Assembly (NCBI GenBank): GCA_034440615.1
Contig: JAOTOM010004959.1
Location: 124,001 to 188,000, forward strand
Reading direction: 5' to 3'
Origin: Ashinkailepas kermadecensis
Taxonomy: Eukaryota; Arthropoda; Thecostraca; Neolepadidae
DNA: 64,000 nt
Below are positions 55,343-64,000 of the stretch, one piece after another. The notes beneath the pieces are model-generated. The model ran no database searches and was not told where the DNA came from. It worked only from the letters and a program-made list of their open reading frames with translations. The position numbers and the translations under genes were made by a program. The number at the start of each line of letters is the position of its first letter. Positions within the stretch are counted from its first letter, which is position 1.

Positions 55343-55495
55343 CCTCAGGCTGTATGTAGACGGTGCAGATGGCCTCCCCATACTGGTTTTTCGCCAGACA
55401 GGTGTACTCGCCCTCGTCGCCGGGACCTATGCGAGATATGACGAGACTGACCTCACCCGAGGTCAGGTTGTACTTGAGCTGGTATTTGTTCGAAT
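55343..55495 (-). CDS. sls: sls E1: second half of Ig 1
   Basis: 153 nt, phase 1 to 1. The acceptor is CCTCGTCAG|ATTCGA and the donor CCTGAGG|GTGAGT. It encodes SNKYQLKYNLTSGEVSLVIS, then PGDEGEYTCLAKNQYGEAIC. It is a typical I-set Ig with the strand-F Cys. The exon with the first half must lie right of 64000, because no Ig signature is visible between 55496 and 64000. Confidence 0.92.
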
Positions 55496-55699
55496 CTGAC
55501 GAGGAAACGGAGCACAATGTCAGAGGGAGCGCCGATGCCGTTCTCCGCCGCTGCAACATCTGTTGGAACGCCCAGTCCTATTCGTCGCGAAGTGCGGAAG
55601 AAACAAGCCGGCACCGTTGCTTCGGCATTGCCAGCCGTAGAGAGCCTCCGGCTATGATTGGTGCTCTACTACTCTACCACAATGGTGTGGGTGCGTTAT

Positions 55700-55785
55700 C
55701 ATTGAATAATAGTAGTGTTAATCTCAGGGCGCTGCACAAAAGATGACGAGGACGCGGGTTCAAGTCCAGTTCATTTCTACCAACT
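55700..55785 (+). other. Possible tRNA-derived SINE remnant
   Basis: Contains a perfect B-box (GGGTTCAAGTCC) preceded by GGGCGCTGCACAAAAGATGA, as in a tRNA anticodon arm. The A-box side is weak. It is followed by unrelated sequence. Confidence 0.4.
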
Positions 55786-57234
55786 TCAAAACCGTCGCTG
55801 CGAGTGTGGGACACAATGCACAAATATCGACAGACGACCAGCATGCTGCACATGCATCACATTGTACTGCAGTTGATGTTCTTCAGTTCTTCTGTTTTTC
55901 TGGGTTTTTTTCTGTTTGAAAATAAACAGCAAGAACACAGAAATCTGGCAGTCGTCGAGTGCTCCACAATTGATCGAATTTCACAACACAAACAGAGGGC
56001 TAACACAGAGAGTTGTTGAATTCCACAACAACAACAAAAAAAGGTATTTAAGTTGTGTTTACACTATTTATTTGGCACCGACTGGGGGTATTTTGCTACC
56101 CGCGACGTACTGAGAGTGGAATGTCTCCACATGTCTCCAGTATCAGCCATCCAATCGTTAAAAAATAAAGATCGTTATCGGTAACGCTAGATAGAAGAGC
56201 CTTCCGTGTACGATTTGTGAAACCTGATCCTATTTCTGTGAAGTCATTTTAGCCTTCTTTCTGTGCGGGGAAGGACTCCTCCCCAAAGATCTCAGAAGAC
56301 CGATTTGCTTCCAAGATAACGCAACCAACGAAAGCAACGCAGCTAATCGTCCCAACAAAAACCACAGATCTACGTTTGCAAAATTTAAACAAATTAACAG
56401 GAACGGACTCAGGAACCCCAAAGCGGGTACGATTTTATATTATCATTTTACTCTAAAATTGCATTGCACTTCAACTTTAGTTAACGTATGAGTGTTTAAA
56501 TGCGCAAAAGGTATATTCCATCGCCGTCTACATATGCAAAATGCATACTTCAGTGCAAGGGCGCAGCTGGAAAGGAGAGCATTGACCCTGCCGAACACGG
56601 AAATGGAGATGGCATGGACCTCGGACGCCTGTCACATGATATGCTACGCACCATTTGAAGGCAGAACAAACTGCAGACAGTAGACGCGATTCTGGCATAA
56701 TCGCGGAAACACCGGTAGATGACAGCGCTCCAAGGTGGTTGCAAGTTTGCATTTGTGTTCGTTTCCTGGTGAGGTCATAAAATTATCCAGGTAGTCTCCT
56801 ACGACGTCCTATCATCAGCCAAATACGAACTAGCTCCAGTTGCAGGCGTTCCCGTCGCCCATCGCCACCTCAGCACTGGGCTTTTATCCGGACATTCCGG
56901 ACTTCCCGACGGCGCCTGGGTCGGCTCCAGCCCCCGCATGATCACGTGACCAGCTGTTTACCCGCACACCTAGCCAGCTGGCGCCAGACCCAGCACAGCG
57001 GCCGCCACCATCCCTCAGTGGAGTGGTGCAGCTTGACAGGTGAGACGAGTGAAAGCTACACCACAGGTGGGGTGAGAGCTGTACCTAAGCCATCACAGAC
57101 AGGGCCATTTGGCCAGGGAAAGAACGTGCGGTCAGACAGATAGATCCAGATCGTTCTGGCTCGAGGAGCAGAATTAAAAAGCACGTTGAGAGTGGTATGG
57201 ATCCGAAGGCATGATCAGAGGAATAGAACGGCGG
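55786..57234. other. 5' intron, featureless part
   Basis: No exon, RNA or clear repeat. ORFs here are short and without motifs. Confidence 0.45.
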
Positions 57235-57420
57235 AGTCAAAGAGATAATGATGGTAAAACCCGGATCCGAGGGGTGGAGATGGAGGTGCCCTGTCAAAGG
57301 GGTAGAGACGATGGGGTAGGGCCAGAGGGGTGGGAATGGAAGAGCCGGATCAGAGGGATGTAGACGGCGGGGTAGGGCCAGAGGGGTAGAGATGGAAGAG
57401 CCGGATCAGAGGGGCAGCTA
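57235..57420. repeat. ~57-bp minisatellite (three copies)
   Basis: GGGGTAGGGCCAGAGGGGT and GGAAGAGCCGGATCAGAGGG recur at about 57-bp spacing. Confidence 0.85.
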
Positions 57421-57729
57421 CGATTCGCTATGACAGACATATATGTATCCCAGGTCGGGTGCTCATCAATTTTTTAACCTCGTCTCAGAGGTGAAAATGT
57501 CCTCAATCTTCAATTTTCTCCAGTCGCTTTTATTTGTTAGAATTTCGACGCATTCTGAAGAGACCGTGTGCCCTGTTTCTAGCACGCGTTTTGAAGGCCC
57601 AGAGTATTCTGCATCTATGTTTCCGATCGTTCTCTTATATTTCTAATCCTTTGCTTTCAAGCTCCTGCACGCTTCCCCCACCAACACTTATTGGCACTGA
57701 TAAGCATGCCGGTGAATGTCGTCTGAGTT

Positions 57730-57984
57730 TTGGACCTAGTTCCGCTGTCCTTGGGCGACACCAGCCGACTGCGAAGGTTCTTCCCTGATTTTCACGTCCG
57801 GCCGGAAGGACTGGAACTGAAGTGTGGACTGGGGTCAGTGAAGACACGAAAAATTACAGATATGGCCGGGAGAAAACTACTCCATGAGTGCATGCGTTCT
57901 GCCAAAACGGCTATTAGATATTTCATTAGTGACATGCATCGACTTGAGGGAGAACTAAATGCCAAACTAACGAACAAACATTGA
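57730..57984 (+). other. Unidentified 84-codon open frame
   Basis: The frame encodes RRFFPDFHVRPEGLELKCGL, then AGRKLLHECMRSAKTAIRYF. The layout (a P-x-GL-x-L-K motif, then a helical, charged segment) reminds me of leader regions of some invertebrate retroelements such as Penelope-like elements. I cannot confirm that. It may be a mobile-element fragment. Confidence 0.3.
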
Positions 57985-58186
57985 CATTAACATTGACAAC
58001 GGAGCTAGTAAAAACACGATGAAGTTGAGAAATCTAAGAACCGTCAGAAAAAGGAGCTTGATAGATCTCTGGACTTTTAGATCTCTGGATTCTACTTCAC
58101 GTTGCAACGTCAAATGATGGCGACGCAGCACAGGCGCAGAGCCTACGCAGATCTGTGCTAGTCATGAAAAGCTCGAACACACTCCC

Positions 58187-58393
58187 TCGGGAGGAGCCGT
58201 ATCAGCAACAGGCTCCCGTTGTACGGAGCAGCCAACAGATCAGTGACCCACGCTCTCGGGAGGAGCCGTATCAGCAACAGGCTCCCGTTGTACGAAGTAG
58301 CCAACAGATCAGTGACCCACCATCTCGGGAGAAGCCGGGTCAGCAACAGGCCCACGCTGTACGGAGTAGTCGACGGCTCGGTGGATTCAGAAC
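58187..58393 (+). repeat. 69-bp tandem repeat, open in frame (three copies of 23 codons)
   Basis: Three copies encode EEPYQQQAPVVRSSQQISDP with small changes. The frame extends from 58155 to 58481. Because 69 is a multiple of three the frame stays open through the array, which may be chance. No known product. Confidence 0.7.
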
Positions 58394-59249
58394 ATACCGG
58401 GTATGTCACTTACGGATGCCGCGCGGTGTGCTTTCAAAAATTGACTCTAAATTTTGTTCCAGCCCTCAAGCGTGCACATAATGTAGAATACTTGCTGAAG
58501 TCGAATCGTTAGTAGCCAAGAGTGGGATACCGGAAGATGAGCCAAATCGATTGCGTTTCGCCCTGAGGCATGGCAGGTATTTCGTCAAGTATATGATAAT
58601 CTCTTGATACAAGAAAGACGGGCCTCGTATGATCTAAAGAATGGGATGACTTGATCATTCTGACCAGTGATTTGGTCATTCTGACATGAAATTCGATAGC
58701 GAGGTAGTAATTAGGGGCAGTAATGTATGTACACACCCTAACATGCATGTACGCAAGAGTTACTTTGCTCATGCTGCGGATGCACCTCGACACAATGCAC
58801 CTCCATGACAATGGCAAGTTTACAAATAAAACAAGGGTGTCTGTGGGAAGTGCAGCCAACATAGTGCTAGCTAATTTATTGATGGAAAAAGTGAAGAACA
58901 AGCACTCCAGTCTTTCCAGCATACAGCCAAAGTATGGGTAGAAAATGTACGCTGACAACGCTTGTGTAGTGTTAACGAAGACCTTATCACAGAACTGCAC
59001 CAGCAACTAAACAGTTCTCTGCTGGTTATTTACTTCACAGTCCACAGGGAGACTAATGGTACTCTACTGCATATAGACGTAGCAGTAAGTAGGTCACGAG
59101 GTATCACGAGGTAGGATGTATCCTTACGAAAGCCGTGTTTGGAGAGGCAGCTCACGCCGACAAATAGCTCGACTTCAATTCGCACCACAGCATGCAACAT
59201 AAAGTCAGCAGTATGGGCATCAGTAAATAGGGGACATTTGATCTGTTCA

Positions 59250-60930
59250 CATGCGAACGACCAGGCGGGGAGAGCAGACGAGTTGGGAGAACCCTGAGGC
59301 TAAACAATTACCTAAAACGATTCCATGGGGTGTCACGTCACACAGTGACACACATTGCAAACAGGAGCTAGGAAATCCCAAGGGACCACAAACTGCGGTG
59401 GTCATACCACACGTGGCAGCAAGGGTAACAAGAGAACTTCAGCCACACGAGCACCCAAACCCACAGTCACCCAACGGTCGAATACTTTATTTTTGACAGG
59501 AAGCCGGATATCACGCCGGCTGAAATTATTTGCGCTTTCAACGAATATGCCGCCCTCCACAGCCACGGAACACATATATTCACCGATGGGTGAAAACACG
59601 AGGACGAAGCAGGCATCGGCATCTCTGGGCCAGACTTAAGCTTTCCAAGCGTCTGCCAGACCACATTCCTATCTTCACCACTGGCACAGTGGACACACTG
59701 GTCGCTGTCTCTCACCCAAAAAGGCCCAAAATGAGTAACGCAGTAATTTGTTCAGACTCTAAATATGTCCTCCAGTCAATTAGCCACACTCACGACTGCC
59801 TCCACCCAGTCATCAATCAAAGTCAACAAACCCTGGCCGTAAGGTACACATCATCTATTTCTTTTGGATCCTGGGCTGCATAAACATTCCAGGAAATGAG
59901 CAAGCATTTGGGCTTGCAGAGCAAACCCTAGCATCGACCACTTACCCCAACATGGAATACTCGGCAGATGATTGCGAAATCATCCTACACCAATACACAC
60001 GAAAGCATCACCAGAACACATGAGCACAACACAGCTTCACACCTGGCCACTTCAACCACACACACGGCATCAAATAAACGGTAGGTTCATGAAGCACGTC
60101 ATGTCAATCGCACCGCCAAAAGGCAGTTATCCTCACTAGACTTACAACTGGTCGCACAAAACTGATACGGTCTAAACTGGAGGATGTCCAGCTCACAACA
60201 CCTCACTGAGAGACCTGCGACACCATATGTTAAGCACAGACCATATCCTGCTAGGCTGTAGTATATTTGATACCCAAAAGGAACCCACTGAGGCCTTCTG
60301 CCAAACAGAGGGCATCGCCCTCTTGCTTGCCTCGCTGCTGGGTGACAAATGCCCAGACCTCCCGCATTTACTGTTTGGCTATCTCCACACCACCAAATTA
60401 GCAGGAGCGTTGTAAACATGACTCAACTGACGCTACTCACACGCACGTGCATGCCAACGCAACCATTCATAGTAGCAATATGAACCCATGGCGTCCCACG
60501 ATGTTCCAATCCACGGATGGCATCGGCCGTAGATGAACCGATGTGTCCCGACTCCTGCCGCTTCAAATAAATGGCTCCCTGGCGGTGCCGTCGAACGTAG
60601 ATGAGCCGGCATGCAATAAATTAGCATATAACGTAAACGATTACCTGGTGATACCAACGGATCTAGATGAGCCGAGTTGCAAAATACCGTACCACACAGT
60701 TATATACGACTTCACCCCTACTCCTCCCCTCCACGTAGAATGCATGCTACCAAGACGCAGCAGCCAGTGTGCTAGGCGGTGTGGGAAATTGTTTCCTTGC
60801 CCTCGGTTATTTTCGTCTGGAGTGGGTTAAGCGCCAACACCCTGGCAACATCAACATACATTTCCCAGCCCCCTCCCAACATATAAACTATCTTGCGTAG
60901 AAGTAAAGCAAACTAAACTAAACCTTATGG
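59250..60930 (+). mobile_element. Degenerate jockey-type LINE 3' half
   Basis: The plus strand carries a decayed RNase H region and a C-terminal zinc-knuckle-like region typical of jockey-group LINEs, followed by 3' UTR-like sequence ending in AAGCAAACTAAACTAAACC near 60922. The 5' limit is unclear. Confidence 0.65.
59480..60415 (+). pseudogene. RNase H domain and C-terminus of a jockey-like LINE (many stops and frameshifts)
   Basis: Across several frames one can read IFTDG (59577, first catalytic Asp, followed by a stop where jockey elements have S-K), EAGIGISG, ICSDSKYVLQSISH (59747, catalytic Asp) and GNEQAFGLAE (59894, second half of the W-x-P-G-H-x-x-I-x-GNE-x-A box). Near the end comes DHILLGC (60240), as in the C-terminal H-x-L-L-x-C of these elements. 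At least four stops and two frameshifts make it non-functional. Confidence 0.7.
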
Positions 60931-61430
60931 AGACCGTCTACCCTTCCGCTTGCCTTGATCATCTTAACGCGTGTGCTCACTATAGCGTAATACCTCACTT
61001 GACGCAAATGTACGCCTGCTCTGATCGTGTTTGCAAAACTACACTCGCTTTAAAGGCGGCGCAAATTGCCTTTGTGGTCCGATACGCCTGAACATTCACC
61101 CCAATGTGGCCACTGATGGTCACCGTTGACGGTAGAATGGATAATTGACTCGACCACGCTATCTGTCATTGTTTGATACCCTTGCGGGAATTTGCATATT
61201 GAAAAGGAGATACTGCGTGGAAAATGCACTAAAACACTGACATGTTCCCTTGTGTCGTACCATAACCCCTGGTTACCACAATTATCGACTAAGGAAGTCG
61301 GAGGTAGTGAGGCGCATCAAGTTTCCTTCGCCCATGCACATCAGAAATTGGAGACTTCGAGAGCCCTCGGACCATATGTAGGTGCAACACCCATCACTTC
61401 GCACCCGCCGTCAGCTGACCATCGGCTCCG
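60931..61430. other. 5' intron, featureless part
   Basis: No gene, RNA or repeat recognised. Confidence 0.5.
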
Positions 61431-62065
61431 CCTGTCTGGCGGCGGGCGGGACGGGCTGGACCGGCGTCAGCTGACCCTCGGCCTCGCCTGTCAGGCGGTA
61501 GGCGGGACATGACCCTCGGCCCCGCCTGTCAGGCGGTGGGCGGGACATGACCCTCGGCCCCGCCTGTCAGGCGGTAGGCGGGACATGACCCTCGGCCCCG
61601 CCTGTCAGGCGGTGGGCGGGACATGACCCTCGGCCCCGCCTGTCAGGCGGTGGGCGGGACATGACCCTCGGCCCCGCCTGTCAGGCGGTGGGCGGGACAT
61701 GACCCTCGGCCCCGCCTGTCAGGCGGTGGGCGGGACATGACCCTCGGCCCCGCCTGTCAGGCGGTGGGCGGGACATGACCCTCGGCCCCGCCTGTCAGGC
61801 GGTGGGCGGGACATGACCCTCGGCCCCGCCTGTCAGGCGGTAGGCGGGACATGACCCTCGGCTCCGCCTGTCTGGCGGTGGGCGGGACATGACCCTAGGC
61901 CTGTCTGGCAGTGGGCGGGACGGGACGGGCTGGACCGGCGTCAGCTGACCCTCGGCCCCGCCTGTCAGGCGGTGGGCAGGACATGACCCTCGGCTCCGCC
62001 TGTCTGGCGGCGGGCGGGACGGGCTGGACCGGCGTCAGCTGACCCTCGGCCCCGCCTGTCAGACG
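61431..62065. repeat. 38-bp GC-rich minisatellite (CCGCCTGTCAGGCGG core)
   Basis: About 14 copies of GACATGACCCTCGGCCCCGC plus CTGTCAGGCGGTGGGCGG. Longer variants with GACGGGCTGGACCGGCGTCA lie at both ends. The core CGCCTGTCAGGCG is palindromic and could form hairpins. Confidence 0.92.
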
Positions 62066-62280
62066 GTAGGCGGAACAGGCTGGACCGGGGTCGGCGGTGC
62101 CACCATCAGCTGACCGGCCGCCGCCGCAGCTGCCGCCCGCCTGTCTCCTGGCACGGGGCCAGTCCACAGTTGGCCCGAGTCCACGGACACAGTCGGAGCC
62201 TGCGTCTGGCGGCCGCCGCCCGCGCCCAGTGGCGGCCGCTCGGTCAAAGCCAAACCGCGGTGACGAAGTGGCTATGTCCT
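62060..62280 (-). other. GC-rich stretch, weak candidate for a further sls exon
   Basis: On the minus strand a frame from about 62260 to 62059 encodes ERPPLGAGGGRQTQAPTVSV, DSGQLWTGPVPGD and QLMVAPPTPVQPVPPTV. The long variants of the adjacent array repeat its end (QLTPVQPVPP), much as other arrays here repeat exon ends. There is no Ig or linker signature and no clear GT-AG pair, so this is a hint only. Confidence 0.2.
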
Positions 62281-63550
62281 CAGCCAAGCGAACAGGGTGA
62301 AGCGTGTCGGGAAGCCAGCGTATGCCGTGTTTACATTTCGCTTTATCACATATTCTTTCCAGAGTAGTACTTTGCGCAATATTTACAGCTTCAGCATAAA
62401 CCAATACAGCGTAGTAGTTATACAATGTCATGGGGTGAAGTTTCGGTCTAACAAAACATGAAATAAGCCTACAAAACGCAATTTATTTTTAATGAAAGGT
62501 ATGCAACAAATCGACTATTATCAATAAATGCATGAAGCTAAATATTACATCCACGGGATGTTACCATTGCTCATGCATCGCCCGGTTCCAGCAGAATTTG
62601 TAATCATGGCATGAGCATTCGGCGGCTATTGTGAAGGCATCCATCACAAGGCATATCATTAGTAAACCTTCCCAAATCGTGTGGTCCAGCCTATGCATCG
62701 AAATGCAGCTGAGCTTGCGGTATCCGCGCGACAGTGACAAGGCCAGGAAAGGAATCGGCAATACCCCAGTCGAACGGTTGGAGACCATCGAAAGGCACTG
62801 CGGGTTAGTCTACCACTATCGGACAGTCAAAGACTATGCGGGTCAGCCTACCAGTACAGGAGAGACGAGCCGTAGTGCGGTGCAGCATTCAAATTCAACG
62901 AACTGCCAGAAGAGATGTAACAAGGAACCATCAAGAGGCAAAGGGCAACTAATCCCAAACTGAGCAATATCAAGGCTATTTCCGAAAATCAGTGCAACGT
63001 CTAAAATGAAGGGAAAAACGGCAAAGACGGCAAGAAAAAGAAACGGTCCACATTCAACTAAGCTGTAGTAGTCTCCCAGCTTCACAGGGGGACTTGAGGA
63101 ATGGCATCCAATATCGCGGGAGAGCACCGTGAAACAACTTGAAATTGCAAGATGACAATGAATTAAAGTAAAACCCACCACTCATCGGTCGGAAGCTAAT
63201 CCCCTTGGTGCTCCTCCCACACATAAAACATAAGTTACGATAATAGCTGTACCTGCCACGGCCAACTCGGGCTAGCCCACTGCAGCTGCCACGGCCAGCT
63301 TGGACTGGCCCGCTGCGACAGCGACAGAAGCGCAAAAGGCGTTCTGCACGATGCAGGTGGTGGAAACTCTCCGAGTACTCTGTGATGTTTCGCTCTGTGT
63401 TCCGGGCGCGTGTTTCGGTCAAACAATGACAGATAGCGTGGTCGAGTCAATTATCAGGCACGGACGGGAGTACCTGGCGCCTGGAGATACCCGACACGAC
63501 CACACGCCACGCCATCTTCACGCATGACGCGGAGCTTTACGTCACGCGGT
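62281..63550. other. 5' intron, featureless part
   Basis: No gene, RNA or strong repeat. GGCCAGCTTGGACTGGCCCG and related GCCACGGCCA repeats lie at 63255-63320. Confidence 0.45.
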
Positions 63551-63634
63551 GTCAAGAGCTGGGTCAAGAGCTGGGTCAAGAGCTGGGTCAAGAGCTGGGT
63601 CAAGAGCTGGGTCAAGAGCTGGGTCAAGAGCTGG
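63551..63634. repeat. 12-bp tandem repeat (GTCAAGAGCTGG x7)
   Basis: Seven perfect copies. The minus-strand open frame (DPAL repeats) is an artefact of the 12-bp period. Confidence 0.96.
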
Positions 63635-64000
63635 GGCCAGACTCGGATCAGGCGAGCGAGTCAGTGAAGGGTGACGTCTCTGTGTGCCTGAAGAGATGCA
63701 ACATGAACGGCGCCAAGGAGGCCTACCAATAGCAGCTTCTCCGTGTCGTCGAAGCACACCGCTGTCGACACGTGATGAAGTTCCGGGGAGGATGATGCAC
63801 TGAAGGCAGAGCGTTCAATTCGTTCTTCTGATGCACGACTGCACTGCTGGGATGTGATACTTAGCGCGCGTGGTAAACACTATTTGGGAGCACAGTCAAA
63901 TTGTTAAGTTGTGCTCATGTCAATACCTTACGAGCAAGTAAGAAGGCCAAAAGAGCCCTTGATAGTCCTACCAGTTCGTAGCCTTCCAACTAATATAACA
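63635..64000. other. No gene recognised
   Basis: No domain or repeat seen in the last 365 bp. Confidence 0.5.

Overview
The window looks like genomic DNA from an arthropod, most likely a crustacean. The evidence is one very large intron-rich muscle gene of the sallimus/kettin (insect titin) family on the minus strand, tRNA-derived SINEs, LINE and hAT remnants, and many minisatellites. Kettin-type modules are known from insects, crustaceans and nematodes. The intron density and extreme minisatellite content fit a crustacean best, but the species is an inference.

The gene runs right to left. I can place 33 coding exons (E1-E33 in transcription order) between 55495 and 6245. All 32 exon-exon junctions agree in splice phase, with GT-AG sites at every intron but one. 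They encode 15 immunoglobulin (Ig) domains, the first only as its C-terminal half. From domain 5 onward the Ig domains are joined by kettin-type linkers of about 35 residues. Most kettin-type Ig domains are cut by a phase-1 intron at the same place, just before the G-H-R-F motif. The N-terminal exons lie beyond 64000. The last exon (14346-6245) encodes half an Ig domain, then reads through a conserved splice-donor position into a tail of more than 2,400 residues. This tail is low-complexity, rich in Ser/Thr/Pro/Gln, carries a 331-residue tandem repeat and ends at TGA. That is the layout of an alternative composite terminal exon, meaning a short kettin-like isoform. A block of about 0.6 kb in the repeat region (7027-7610) looks like assembly error.

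The most unusual pattern is in the introns. At eleven exons a minisatellite array begins on the splice junction itself, so every unit carries a copy of the exon edge plus the splice donor or acceptor (2 to about 38 copies). Ten of these arrays have a regular unit length (32, 37, 41, 49, 52, 64, 64, 73, 74 and 110 bp), and none is a multiple of three. Other arrays abut splice sites without including exon sequence.

The left end (1-6.2 kb) holds a 5'-truncated, dead LINE inserted in a 26-bp minisatellite, a truncated SINE and a dispersed repeat. The right end (55.5-64 kb) is a long 5' intron. It holds degenerate LINE sequence (an RNase H region), several minisatellites and a GC-rich stretch that might hide another exon. 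Other mobile DNA includes a full-length tRNA-Val-like SINE with 17-bp target duplications (19503-19660), a nearly identical inverted repeat pair 3.6 kb apart, a hAT remnant with a broken BED zinc finger, and a possible transposon built around a 175-bp tandem repeat.
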